A stretch of DNA of 64,000 nucleotides from Lathyrus oleraceus (lineage: Eukaryota; Streptophyta; Magnoliopsida; Fabales; Fabaceae). Made by a program: the position numbers and the translations under genes. Below are positions 20,911 to 32,432 of the stretch, in pieces; position 1 is the first letter of the stretch; every line of letters begins with the position of its first letter. The stretch lies in contig NC_066579.1 of NCBI RefSeq assembly GCF_024323335.1, positions 357,694,900-357,758,899 on the forward strand, read 5' to 3'. The notes beneath the pieces were generated by a model. That model was not told the origin of the DNA and did no database searches. It saw nothing but the letters and a program-made list of their open reading frames with translations.

Positions 20911-22425
20911 GAACTGGCGACTCTGCTGGGGACGATTACAAGAGAGGTTACCTTAAAAAACAAGATCACTTATTTAAAATTGTCTGGTTTACTTTTAAGG
21001 GATTGCTTGGGTATTCTTGAGTGAAAGATCCTACACCCGGATCTAGTGTACCTTAGGTAAGTAGCAATAGATCATCGCGACTATCCGGCGTATACTGGAA
21101 TGGTTAAAATGATGGCTACGGTTAATGTGACACTTTGGATGTCCTGATGTTCCTCATGTTTACTTGAGGAAAAATTTGGCATCTGCGTGGTGTCATTAAA
21201 GCATTAACCAGACCTTTAGAACCCTAATTGACTCATCCTGGCCATTAGAAAGTAGTGAGATAACTGACTTCGGTTCCGACTGGGGTTGGTTGAGACTCGA
21301 TACTACACTCTTTGAGATTGGACTTTAGGGAAGCTTCGGTCAACCACTTGGTGTTGCACTGAAGTGGACTTAAAGGAAGGTCGGTGATTTGAGATCCTTC
21401 TAGAACCCGGTTACTATTTTAGGACAGGTTGAACCAACTAAACTTCAGTGGGGAGGGTACTTACCTATGGAACTCATGCAAGCCTTAAAACCTAGGAATG
21501 ATGGTTGTGTGACTTGCTTGTGCTTGTTATTTACTTAACATCATAACATCATAACATCATCATAACATCATAACATCATGACATCATAACATTGTACTAA
21601 CCATTTCAAGGACTTAGGGATTTAACTTTGCTCTGTTTTGTAAGGCTATGGCTCCCAGGAAGACCATCCGGATCAATTTTGTAGCAATCTCTCCTCAACT
21701 GAAGAATTTAGTGTCAGAGCTCCCCGATCATGCCCAGTTCATCAAGAAACACGGTTCTCTCCTCAATTTGGTTACCACTGGTTTCAAAGAAGATATGATG
21801 AGAGTTTTATTCCAGTTCTTCGACCCTAAACATCATTGCTTCACATTCCCAGATTATCAGTTGGTACCTACACTGGAAGAATTCTCCAGACTGCTTGGGA
21901 TACCTATCCTTGATCAAATACCTTTCAGTGGTTTAGAAAAGGTTCCGAAGTCTGAAGAAGTTGTCGTAGCTTTACACATGACGAAGTCCGACATTGAAGC
22001 TAATTGGGTAACAAGGAGTGGAGTTAAGGGTTTACTTGCCAAATTCCTGACAAATAAGGCCCGAGAATTCTTTAAAGTTATGAATGTCCGTGCTTTCGAA
22101 GACATCCTGGCATTGCTAATCTATGGCTTGGTGTTATTCCCTAATCCAGACCAATTCATAGACATTAATGCTATTAAGATATTTCTCACTCATAACCCTG
22201 TACCTACCTTGCTGGGAGACATTTTGCATTCCCTCCACACTCGTACCATGAAGAAGCAAGGGACTCTCATGTGCTGCATACCTTTGTTGTCTAGGTGGTT
22301 TATTTCGCACCTTCCTCAATCAGTCTTGAAGAACGAGCAGAATTTGAAATGGTCTCAAAGGATAATGTCGCTCTCCCACCCAGACATCTGTTGGTGTCCT
22401 CAGTTCAAGGAAAATGTTACCATCA
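20911..22425 (+). mobile_element. Truncated second Ogre copy sharing element A's 3' LTR
   Basis: Directly after LTR2 the sequence repeats A's interior from its first base: primer site at 20915, leader, ORF1 start. It corresponds to 7813-9327 with about six differences. Identity stops abruptly within ORF1 at 22425. This is an LTR-interior-LTR-interior arrangement that has lost its remainder and its third LTR. Confidence 0.92.
21648..22425 (+). pseudogene. Truncated Ogre ORF1 in the tandem copy
   Basis: The first 259 codons match element A ORF1 almost perfectly, with two visible replacements (Ala to Val in the SEEVAVAL segment, Leu to Phe in AREFLKV). After 22425 the frame runs on by chance to 22505 into CACTA-derived DNA, giving a meaningless C-terminus. 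No zinc, coiled-coil or terminal region is left. Confidence 0.9.
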
Positions 22426-22524
22426 GTTCAAGGATATTTGTTGGTGTCCATCTAAACAAATATCAATTGATACTTTCAAGTATCCCTTGCCCCTTGCACG
22501 AATGATTGACTTCATAATAGCCAT
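22426..22524 (-). CDS. First coding exon fragment of the CACTA gene
   Basis: On the minus strand, an acceptor-like TTTATTACAG is followed within six bases by ATG (22524-22522) and an open frame starting MAIMKSIIRARGKGYLKV. It is cut at the Ogre junction near 22425-22450. Upstream on that strand is a leader-like GTTAGGGTTTTCACTGC and a second copy of the acceptor-ATGGC block, as expected for the 5' end of the element gene whose last exon lies at 5679-5774. I recognise no domain. Confidence 0.45.
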
Positions 22525-22734
22525 TTTACCTGTAATAAAGAAAATAATTAAAATCAGATGACAAATATAAAAACAATTAAAATCATAAAAGCCATTTTAC
22601 CTGTAATAAAGAAGAACGCCTTAGAAGTAGCGAAAATCGTAGCAGTGAAAACCCTAACGTGAAAAAGAACGAAAATAACAGAGAGTGAAATAACAAAACG
22701 CGCAGTATGTTATAATTTTAATGTTTACTAAAGG

Positions 22735-23105
22735 GGACCTTAGAGGGCGCTTGTGGAAAAAAAACGCCCTCTAAAGGGGGCCTAAGAGGGCGCTTATGAA
22801 AGCGCTCTCTAAGGCTTTCCAGAAGCGCTTTATAAACTGGAAATGCACATGGACTTATAACAGCGTTTTTTTAAAAGCGCCCTCTAAGGGTAACCTTAGA
22901 GGGCGCTTTCTAAAAAGCGCCATGTATTGTTGTCCCTCTATCTCCTCCTTATTTTTTCGCTTCACCTTAGAGGGCGCTTTATTACAAAAGCGCCCTCTAA
23001 AGTGCGCTGTCTATTGCTCCTTATTTTTTCGCTTCACTTTAGAGAGCGCTTTTGTAATAAAGCGCCCTCTAAGGTGCGTTGTCTATTCCAGTTTTTGGCG
23101 TAGTG
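22735..23105. repeat. CACTA right subterminal and terminal repeats
   Basis: At least seven AGAGGGCGCTT motifs or complements end at TTTTTGGCGTAGTG, the inverted match of the left end. The ORF running through here (22796-23122) is a by-product of the repeats. Confidence 0.9.
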
Positions 23106-23746
23106 CATGCGGGAAACTTTGAAGGTGAGAAAAACATAAGAAGGGGGTTGAATTGTGTTGGCTTTTTCTTTTAAAGCTTTTTCAGCTTCTGTTTTTTATG
23201 GTTCTTAATCAGATTTCGAACTCTTGGTTCAGAGTCTGACTTCAGAAAACCTTAGTTTACTTCTAAGGGTCCTTATTAGATTCTGAAATAGAATCTGACT
23301 TAGAGTATCAAGGTTGACAGTATCAGAGTATTAAGTGCAGAAGCAATGAAAGTAAAAGTAAAAACACACACAGTTATCTTGGTTCCTCTCACAATTGAAG
23401 AGTAGTCCAATTCCCTTGCATTTCCAAGGGATTTTCAGTATAACCAAATCTGATTACAAATGCTTAAGCACACAAGTATGAGACTTCCAATGCCTAAACC
23501 CATAAGTAAGAGACGTTTATGCTCAAGCATACAAGTAAGAGACTTCCAATGCTCAAACACGGTAGTAAAAGACTTCTATGATCAATGGGTGAAGACAGGG
23601 GTGCAGACAGAATACAACATAGAAAGACTCTAAGACTTAAGAACTTCTAAAATATTCAAGTGTTAAGAGGTTCTAAGTCTAGCAATTTTGACATAGTAAC
23701 TTCTCTTTGAAATGTCATGGTTGAGAGTCTTATGATGTAGTGTAGT

Positions 23747-24880
23747 TGTTGGTTCTAAGTGTTGGCAGCAATTTTGGTAAAACAAAGAGTGTTCACAAGA
23801 TGTTGTATGTGATGTCTTAACATAAGATATCTATGTACCTGCTGAAATTTAAATGGAAAACATAATTATGCAGGATTGTTTCAGGATGTCATACACGATG
23901 TCATGACATATGATATTATGTACCAGCTGGAAATTATAAAAGGAATTATGGAATTATGCAGGATTGTTCCAGGATGTCAGACCCGATGTCATGACATCCT
24001 GTTTACAGAACATTCAGGGTGAATGTTATGTGTTATGTGATTGCGCATTTAATGGCAATCTATGTATGATTGAAGATCAGATTTGCAGGCGCATTCAATC
24101 ATTGATTACAACCTGATTTACTTATTTTTCAAAGAGATCTAATCAACTGTCATGAGAAGATTTAATTGGAAAGTAGTTTTAGGGTTTTCAAGATGTCCAA
24201 GCCCAGCTGAAAGCTTCTATAAAAAGGGACTTGGAAAACCTGATTGAACACACAACCAATACTGAGCGAAATATTGAGAGAATATAAGGGTTTGTGTCTT
24301 GTTTAGTCGCGAGACTTGTAAGTCATTCAATTCATCCATAGATGATTGAATTGGTTTGATTTGTGGTTGTAATTTGTCACTCTAAGCTTGTAAGCAAGAG
24401 TGTGTGCCTACTTGGTCAAAGCTGTGAAGCAAGATCTAGTGTGTGTCTACTTGATCAAAGTTGTTAAGCAAGATCAAGTGTGTGTCTACTTGATTGAAAC
24501 TGTGAAGTAAAATCAAGTGTGTGTTATTGAAAAGTGTCTTATTTTCACAAGGAATTGTTGTTTAAAATCACAGGTGTGATTGAGGGGGAGTGAGTGGGTT
24601 CTCATATCTAAGAGTGCTTAGGTAGAAATTACACGGGTAGAGATTAGGTGAGAGAGACTGTAACTTGTTGAAGTGTACAGAGAATCTTTGAACTGATTCT
24701 ATTTAGTGGATTTCCTTCCTGGCTTGGCAGCCCCCAGACGTGGGTGAGTTGCACCGAATTAGATTAACAATTGCTTGTGTCTTTTGCTTTACCATTCTTT
24801 ATCTTTATCCTGCTTGCTTTACTCAGATATTAGTGTCGTGACATCATCTTCGACATCTCATATCTGATTCTAGAATTTCA
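23747..24880 (+). repeat. SIRE 5' LTR
   Basis: Runs from TGTTGGTTCTAAG to AGAATTTCA. Contains a TATA box (TATAAAA, 24218-24224) and three to four imperfect copies of a unit built on GTGTGTCTACTTGATCAAAG near 24405-24520. Confidence 0.95.
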
Positions 24881-24882
24881 AT

Positions 24883-24894
24883 TGGTATCAGAGC
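24883..24894 (+). other. SIRE primer-binding site (tRNA-Met type)
   Basis: TGGTATCAGAGC, complementary to the 3' end of initiator tRNA-Met, begins two bases after the LTR. Confidence 0.9.
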
Positions 24895-24947
24895 AGGCAT
24901 CATGCTCTGGTTCTGGGTGAGATCTAGGGACAATACTTTCTGGTACT

Positions 24948-27383
24948 ATGGAAAGAGATGGAGGATTTGTTCACAGACCACCAATTTTGGATGGATCTAC
25001 CTATGACTATTGGAAACCTCGAATGGTAGATTTCCTAAAATCTATTGATAATAAGGCTTGGAAGGTTGTGTTAACAGGCTGGGTACATCCTGTAATTACT
25101 AAAGAAGGAGAAGCCACAACTGATAAGAAACCTAAAGAACAATGGTCCAAGGAGGAGGATGATCTAGCCCTTGGAAATTCTAAAGCATTGAATGCAATAT
25201 TCAATGGAGTAGACAAGAATATTTTCAGGTTGGTAAAAAACTGTGAAGTGGCTAAAGATGCTTGGGACATTCTCAAGACCACTCATGAAGGCACCTCTAG
25301 AGTAAAGATGCCTAGACTACAGTTGCTCACCTCCAAGTTTGAAAATTTAAGGATGAAAGAAGATGAAAATATTCATGAATTTCATATGAGTATCCTTGAA
25401 ATTGCTAATGCCTCAGGAGCCCTGAGAGAGAAGATGTCAAATGAAAAATTGGTAAGAAAAATACTCAGGTCACTCCCTAAGAGATTTGCTATGAAGGTGA
25501 TTGTCATAGAAGAGTCTCAAGACATCTCCAACATGAGAGTTGGTGAGCTAATTAGTTCCCTCCAAACATTTGAGATGGGATTGAATGATGGTTCTGAAAA
25601 GAAAACCAAAAGCATGACCTTCATGTCAAACACAGAAGAGGAAAATAGTCAGGATGTTGATGAAGATTTGGCCAATGAAGTAGCAATGCTGGGAAGATAG
25701 TTCAACAGACTGTATAAAAAGATGGATGTAAGATCTAAGGCTAATGTCAAGAACATATCATATGACATCAGTAAATCCAACAATGCTGGAAGAAGAGCAA
25801 GGTCAGATGATAAGCCCAAAGAAGGAAAAGAAGTATAGTGATATGAATGTGATGGGTACAGACACATTAGAACTGAATGTGGAACCTACCTCAAGAAGCA
25901 AAAGATGAGTCTTGCTGCCACTTGGTCAGATGAGAGTGAAACAGAAGAATCTGCAAATCTGGTAACTGCCTTAACTGGAAGATGGGGTTCTGATGAAGAT
26001 TCAAGTGATGATGAAGTAACCTTTGAAGAGTTGGCCACTACCTACAGAAAGTTGTGTCACAAAAGTGTAGAGGTGTGTAAACAGGTTGAAAGCCAGAAGA
26101 AGGAAATAACTCAACTTGAGAATGAGAAGGTAGAACACTTGGAAAACATCTCCAAATTAAAAACAGAAGCAGTGGTTCTGAATGCCAAGCTAGATGAAAG
26201 TCAACAAGTTGAAAGCCAAAAGATAGTACAGCTGGAGAATGAGAAGGAAGACCATGTGGAAACCATCTCCAAGTTAAAAACTGAAGCTATATTCTTGAAT
26301 TCTAAACTAGAAGAGATGACCAAGTATGTAAGAATGTTAAACAATGGATCTGACTCCTTAGGCAAGATTCTCCAAACTGGACAAATAACAAGAGACAAAT
26401 CTGGCATTGGGTATAATGAATCTAAGCCTGAGTGCAGTTACACTGGTTGCAAACCTAAAGCCAAACCTAAGTGAATCCATAGTAAAAGCAAACCTGTGAT
26501 GTCACATCATATGTCACAACATCAGAAGAGAATACAGCAGAAAGGGAAACACCAAAGATGGAGATGCCATTACTGTGGGAAATTTGGTCACCTGAAACCC
26601 TTCTGCTATAAGTTGTATGGTTATCCTAGCCCTGTTCATCATCAGACTCACTATCAACCCAGGCCCAAACACCACAGGCTTGTCAACAAGAAGCAATGGG
26701 TTCCTAAGACTAATGTTACAAGTCTAATAGCTCAGACTCCCCTCAGAGTCTCAGCCAAAGAAGAGTTGTATTTTGATAGTGGATGCTCCAGACACATGAC
26801 TGGAAACAAAGACCTAATAACTGGTCTTCATCCTCATGCCATAAGTTATGTAACCTTTGGTGATGGAGAAAAGGGTGAAATCAAGGGGATAGGCAAGCTT
26901 GATTGTCTTGGAGTTCCTAAACATGACAAGGTCCTACTGGTTAAGGGCTTGACTGCAAATCTAATAAGCATCAGTCAACTATGTGATCAAGGTCTGAATG
27001 TTAACTTCACTAAAACTGAATGTCTGATTACTAACAAAGAAAGTGAAGTGATTATGAAAGAAGTCAGGACCAAAGACAATTGTTACATATGGAGCTCTCA
27101 AATTGATTATTCCTCAAAGTGTACCTTTGTCAAAGAAAAAGGGATGAAGATGAGTATATCTGCTAGAGGAACTCTCAAGAGTGATGAAAGACAAGTCTGT
27201 GGGAAATGTCAGACAAGGATGTCACACCAGAAACTCAGACTTAACATCACTTCCAAAGGAGAAAAGCTCATGATGGCTCAAATAGATAGGAGGTTGATCA
27301 GATGGGTGAACATGTTACTAGTCATATGCAGTCTGAAGTTGGAAAGAGCTTTGTTGGACTTGGGCTACAAGTCAAGCAGATAA
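24948..27383 (+). pseudogene. gag-pro: SIRE gag-protease, interrupted by stops
   Basis: One reading frame, opening MERDGGFVHRPPILDGS, with at least three in-frame stops (25698-25700, near 25836-25841, 26472-26474). Order: the UBN2-type gag domain (YDYWKPRMVDFLKS, AWDILKTTHEGT), a first zinc knuckle (CDGYRHIRTEC), and an acidic WSDESE segment. A coiled coil built of two near-copies of about 40 residues follows (QVESQKKEITQLENEK / QVESQKIVQLENEKED). Then a second knuckle (CHYCGKFGHLKPFC) and a pepsin-type protease with active-site FDSGCSRHMTG (Asp codon at 26775). After about 27200 it decays where the pre-integrase region should be. Confidence 0.88.
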
Positions 27384-27810
27384 AAGGGCCTATGTGTCTA
27401 TCTCAAAGCAAAAGTGTCAAGAACAATGTTGAGAAGATTGGGATGGAGAGTGAAAGGACACTTGCTCCTACACATTTGAAATATGAAAATGGTGTTTATG
27501 CTGAATATATAGCAGATGAAAGTAGCTGGTCTCAACAGGGTTGGTTGAAACTACTGATGATTGCATACAATGTCACACACGATGTCATGACATTGTACTA
27601 TGACAACCTGCATGCTACAACTATGTCCAAAAATCCTATTTAACACAGTTGGTCCAAGCACATTAATTGTTGTCATCACTCCATTAGACAATTTGTGGAA
27701 GACAAATTCATAGCTCTAAAGCATGAAATGCAATTAGCTGACAAACTTGCAAGGGGTTTGGATGATAATCAGTTTGAATATGTAAGAGGGAAATTGGGGA
27801 TTTGGATTCT
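27302..27810 (+). pseudogene. SIRE reverse transcriptase/RNase H remnant
   Basis: A short C-terminal RT piece (FVGLGLQVKQIKG, CLSQSKSVKNNVEKIGM) is joined directly to the RNase H end (YAEYIADESS, DVMTLYYDNLHAT, LADKLARGLDDNQFE). A stop replaces a residue after MSKNPI. Integrase, the RT fingers and palm with the catalytic Asp pair, and the linker between RT and RNase H are all missing. Confidence 0.85.
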
Positions 27811-28030
27811 TGTGAAATTATGGCAATTAAAGTGGAGTGGAAAAGGAAATAAAAATAGTGTCTTCCCACTTAAAAGAAAGAGCCACATTAATGATGAATC
27901 ATTACCTAGTATTGGAACTAGTATCTATGCCATTTCCATACGCTACCTAAACACAACTATTTCCATCTTCATCCAATTTCTCAGAAAACCTTTGCTAGGG
28001 CAAAGAAATTCTTTCCAAAAGTACAACAAA

Positions 28031-29810
28031 ATGTCACAACATCCCTCATCATCAGGATCAAAACCCACTCACAAAGGAAGGACTCCCCTCCATGGAGTTT
28101 CTAGATGAAGACGTGTTGGATGTTACTCCTCTTTGTGTGATACCAGGTGACACCCCTGGCCCTTCTTCCATGGCTGGAAGTAAGCAAGGTAACATTCCTG
28201 AAAAATCCCCTCATAAAGATGACATGCACTTTACTGATCGTACCATTAGGAACCTAGTTACTAGGATTCTGAATGAAGGGCATGAAGTCAAGGGTGTTTC
28301 TACCCCTCTGTCTAGAAGGGATCCCTCACTTGAGGTGGAACCCCAAGCTGAGAAAGATGATAACTCATCTAGATCAGAGAAAGAAGGGGTTGTTGAAGGA
28401 TTATGCTCTCTAGGTAAAACCTTTCCTAGTAAGAAACCAATAGATGGTTATCATGAGCCTGCTGAGAATGTTATTAATCTGGAGGAAGAGAGTTCAGAGG
28501 AAGAGGATGATACCTTGGTTCATCATGTTAAACCAAGTGCTGCTAGGAAATTGAAGACCAGAAAAGGGAAGACTGTGGCTGAAATGATGACAGTCAGGAC
28601 TAGGAAGAAGATTGCTAGTGTAGGACCCTCCAAGTCATGGAGTAAAGTTGAGGTTAGGAAGAGGAAATTCAGAGAGAGTTCTGACTCTGATGATGATGTC
28701 GAAGACGATGTCCCAGACATCTCTCCTGCTAAAAGACAGACTGTCAAGAAGTCTCCAGGCAAAGTTGCAGTTGTGCACTTACATAACATCTCTTTCCATC
28801 TAGAAGATGGGGCTGCCAAGTGGAAGTTTGTTATTCAAAGGAGGTTTGCTGTTGAAAGGGAGCTGGGAAAGGAGGCTGTAGAGGTGAAGGAAGTCATGGA
28901 ATTGATTAAGGCTGCTGGACTGATGAAGATTGTGGTTGCTCTGCCCCAATGTTATGAGGGGTTAGTAAAAGAATTTATTGTGAATATCCCTGAGGATATC
29001 TCTGAAAAGAGTAGCAAGGAATTCTGCAAGGTTTTTGTAAGAGGTAGATGTGTGAAATTCTCCCCAACCATAATCAACAAGTTCCTAGGGAGAGGAACTG
29101 ATGGAGGAGTGGATTTAGAGGCTACAGACAATGAAGTCTGTAGGACTATTACTGCTGGCCAAGTTAAGGAATGGCCTAGTAGGAATCACCTATCAGCTGG
29201 CAAGCTAACTGTCAAATATGCCATCTTGCATAAGATTGGTTCAGCCAACTGGGTGCCTACTAATCATATCTCAACCATCTCCATTGGTCTTGGAAGAATC
29301 ATTTATGCTATAGGAACCAGGATAAACTTTGACTTTGGAAGGTTTATGTTTGATCAAATTGTCAGACATGCCTCCACAAATGCAGTGAAGCTGCCCATAG
29401 CCTTGCCATCTATCATCTGTGGGATTATCTTGAGCCCGCAACCAGGCATTCTCAACACAAGTGACATTCCTAGCAGAAGAAAGCCTCCACTATCCATTCA
29501 CTACAAGCTGTTTGAAGGAAGCCATGTCAATGATGTTGTCATGACATCTGGAAGAAAGGAGTCTGCCTCTCAAGGTAGCTTGATTGATCAATTAAAGGAA
29601 ACTTGCAAGGAACTGGATAATGGTATTAGGGTTGCCAGGGCAAGGAAAGAGGCTTTGGAGGTTCTTATAAATATCTTAGAGAAGGAAGAGATGGAGAAGG
29701 CTGGTGAGACCAAGGATTCAGATGCCAATACCTCAAGTGAGAGGTCCAATGCTCAATCTAGTGGCAACTCTGATTCTGAAAGTGAAGATGATGCCTCTTC
29801 CTTAGACTAA
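28031..29810 (+). CDS. SIRE env-like (extra) ORF
   Basis: A 572-codon open frame (28092-29810) lies downstream of pol, where SIRE/Maximus elements carry the so-called envelope-like ORF. A probable true start ATG at 28031 (MSQHPSSSGSKPTHKG) is in another frame, so one frameshift is likely. The N-terminal third is charged and disordered, with lysine/acidic tracts (RKRKFRESSDSDDDVEDD). The middle is the conserved plant-transposon domain (WKFVIQRRFAVERELG, FVRGRCVKFSPTIINKFLG, LSAGKLTVKYAILHKIG). A coiled-coil-like tail (LIDQLKETCKELDNG) and a Ser-rich end follow. I see no signal peptide or clear membrane anchor, so 'envelope' is a name by position only. It is intact although gag-pol is wrecked. 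Confidence 0.82.
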
Positions 29811-30711
29811 GTGGTAATGGTTCCCGCTGTTTTGAAGACTGTGTGATGTGTGTGGTGATGAAGACTGTTTTGGTGTGGCTGTTGTATGTGCTGTTATGGA
29901 AGTTGGTTCCCCTGCTATTTTGGTTACTTTGGATGCTGAAGAATTTATTGTTTTTTTGAAATGTGTGTAATTTGTGGTAGTCCTTACTGATGCCTTTATG
30001 TAATATTTGGGCTCTTAATGAGTTCCATAGATTTCTCATTATCTCAATTGTCACGGTTGTGTATGATGATGGTTTGTATCTCCTAACAATTATGTTTTAA
30101 CATTTTATATGTTTATGACATCTGTTGTGACATTCTCTGCTAGGCTAATTGACATTTATTTTGTCGAATTGGTCACCTTTGGTCAAAATTTTGACTAAAA
30201 AGGGGAGAAATGATTATGTGGAGCAGTTAAAGATGTGAAGATGTATGTGCTGATGTAGCTGAACAGATGAACAGCTATTATTGAAGGAGATGTGTTTGGA
30301 GATGTATGTGTTGGTGTAGCTGAACAAATGAACAACTATTATTGAAGGAGGTGTGTTTAATGTAAGATATAATGATGTTCTGTTTACAGATGTCAAAGGG
30401 GATGTCTGATGTGGTGCACATGTGATGTTATGTGGTGCACAGGTGATGTTGAAGCTGATGTCAGAGGGTGACTCTGATTGTTACAGGTGTTGTGGTTACA
30501 GGTGCTGTTATTATTAAAGGAGATGTTTGTGTTGCACAGACTTAGGGGGAGAAGAAGTACCCTTGTGCATTTGTGTGTTTTACTAGTTGCTATCTAGTAA
30601 TTCTGTGTTTGCTTCTACTGCTGTTTAAACTGTTGTTTAACTGCTGATAGTTTTCTTGTGAACAAAAAGGACAGATATATGTTTTAGCCAAAATTTGCCA
30701 AAGGGGGAGTT
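29811..30711 (+). other. SIRE 3' untranslated region
   Basis: Contains a second purine tract (AAAAAGGGGAGAAATG near 30196) and a tandem duplication of about 63 bp (30236-30358, unit GATGTATGTG…GAACAGATGAACA…TATTGAAGGAG). No gene. It ends in the primary polypurine tract before 30712. Confidence 0.75.
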
Positions 30712-31845
30712 TGTTGGTTCTAAGTGTTGGCAGCAATTTTGGTAAAACAAAGAGTGTTCACAAGATGTTGTATGTGATGTCTTAATATAAGATATCTATG
30801 TACCTGCTGGAGTTTAAATAGAAAACATAATTATGCAGGATTGTTTCAGGATGTCATACACGATGTCATGACATCTGATATTATGTACCTGCTGGAAATT
30901 ATAAAAGGAATTATGGAATTATGCAGGATTGTTCCAGGATGTCAGACCCGATGTCATGACATCCTGTTCACAGAACATTCAGGGTGAATGTTATGTGTTA
31001 TGTGATTGTGCATTTAATGGCAATCTATGTATGATTGAAGATCTGATTTGCAGGCGCATTCAATCATTGATTACAACCTGATTTACTTATTTTTCAAAGA
31101 GATCTAATCAGCTGTCATGAGAATATTTAATTAGAAAATAGTTTTAGGGTTTTCAAGATGTCCAAGCCCAGATGAAAGCTTCTATAAAAAGGGACTTGGA
31201 AAACCTGATTGAACATACAACCAATACTGAGCGAAATATTGAGAGAATATAAGGGTTTGTATCTTGTTTAGTCGTGAGATTTGTAAGTCATTCAATTCAT
31301 CCATAGATGATTGAATTGGTCTGATTTGTGGTTGTAATTTGTCACTCTAAGCTTGTAAGCAAGAGTGTGTGTCTACTTGGTCAAAGCTGTGAAGCAAGAT
31401 CAAGTGTGTGTCTACTTGATCAAAGCTGTTAAGCAAGATCAAGTGTGTGTCTACTTGATTGAAACTGTGAAGTAAAATCAAGTGTGTGTTATTGAAAAGT
31501 GTCTTCTTTTCACAAGGAATTGTTGTTTAAAATCACAGGTGTGATTGAGGGGGGGTGAGTGGGTTCTCATATCTAAGAGTGCTTAGGTAGAAATTGCACG
31601 GGTAGAGATTAGGTGAGAAAGACTGTAACTTGTTGAAGTGTATGGAGAGTCGTTGAACTGATTCCATTTAGTGGATTTCCTTCCTGGCTTGGTAGCCTCC
31701 AGACGTAGGTGAGTTGCACCGAACTGGGTTAACAATTGCTTGTATCTTTTGCTTTACCATTCTTTATCTTTATCCTGCTTGCTTTACTCAGATATTAGTG
31801 TCGTGACATTACCTTTGACATATCATATCTGATACCAGAATTTCA
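30712..31845 (+). repeat. SIRE 3' LTR
   Basis: Same ends and length as the 5' LTR. TATA box at 31183-31189. About 4% diverged from its partner. Confidence 0.95.
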
Positions 31846-32432
31846 GTAGTGTCTTTAACATATGATCCTTTAGCTCCTTATATAGAGACAGAGAAAAGAG
31901 TCGTTAAAGACTTTCACCAAAAGGTTGGATAACCTTCATACTTGATTAGACACGTCAAGAAAACAACTTTCTACAAGAAGAATTATTCGTTGAAGCCCAG
32001 ACAACCAAGAAGATATTTTTTCCTTAAGTCTTCACGTGATCAAAAAGTTCTTTGAGTCTGTTAGAGTTGCCTCGATTGAAGAGACTCTACTTTAGAGGTT
32101 GACTTTCTTCAGTCTTCACTTTTTAGAGGCTGATCACTTCAGAGTCCACTTCTTTGCTTCTTGAGCTATAGAGTTTGGATCACCACATACTGGCTTTCTT
32201 TAGAGTTGACTTCTTCAAAGTCTGGATCTTCCATCATAACCAGAGTCTTCATAAGTGATCTTCAGAGCTAGAATCTGATCTTCAGATGCAGAATCCTCAA
32301 GTTTCTCTTCATATGTTCTTAATCATATAATCATGCAGACTTGAACAGATGTTAGAAAACCCAATTGTTCTTTGCACACTATGTTATGATCAAAACCCAA
32401 GGGATATGGTATCAACCAATTTTGTTCCAACA

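Larger units (their letters stand above)
5088..23105 (-). mobile_element. CACTA (En/Spm-type) DNA transposon, gutted by a nested Ogre
   Basis: The left end reads CACTACGCCAAATAAGG and the right end, reverse-complemented, CACTACGCCAAAAACTGG. The 3-bp direct duplication CAT (5085-5087 and 23106-23108) is the hallmark target duplication of CACTA elements. Each end carries an array of subterminal motifs based on AGAGGGCGCTTT, in both orientations. Only small pieces of its minus-strand gene survive (22426-22524 and 5679-5774). Everything between is Ogre element A and its tandem remnant. Without the insert the element is roughly 1.4 kb; I saw no transposase core. It is non-autonomous as it stands. 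Confidence 0.9.
23747..31845 (+). mobile_element. SIRE/Maximus-type Ty1/copia element, decayed
   Basis: Two 1,134-bp LTRs (23747-24880 and 30712-31845) with the 5-bp target duplication GTAGT on both sides (23742-23746 and 31846-31850). Inside are a tRNA-Met primer site, gag, protease, remnants of RT and RNase H, an env-like ORF, and a purine tract AAAGGGGGAGTT before LTR2. Integrase and most of RT are deleted. The LTRs differ by about 45 substitutions (about 4%), the oldest of the four dated elements. Group assignment rests on the primer site, the coiled-coil gag tail and the extra ORF after pol. Confidence 0.93.
23126..32432 (-). mobile_element. 3' LTR of a minus-strand Ty1/copia element, split by SIRE
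   Basis: Removing the SIRE insertion (23747-31845) and one GTAGT leaves a single LTR of about 1.2 kb, made of 23126-23746 plus 31851-32432. On the minus strand it runs from TGTTGGAAC to …TTTTTCTCA. A polypurine-like tract (complement of AATCTTCCCTTTTTTATGATG) lies just beyond 32432, so the element's interior is to the right. This fits a copia element in minus orientation. Its 5' part is lost in the Athila junction at 34008. Confidence 0.75.

Noticed and set aside
21648..22505. 285-codon ORF as a separate gene
   Set aside because: It is Ogre ORF1 cut at 22425 plus 26 chance codons from CACTA DNA.
22796..23122. 108-codon ORF at the CACTA right end
   Set aside because: Low-complexity translation of the subterminal AGAGGGCGCTT repeats; runs over the element's end.
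28031..29810. A true viral envelope protein
   Set aside because: No signal peptide, cleavage site or clear membrane anchor; the name reflects position only.
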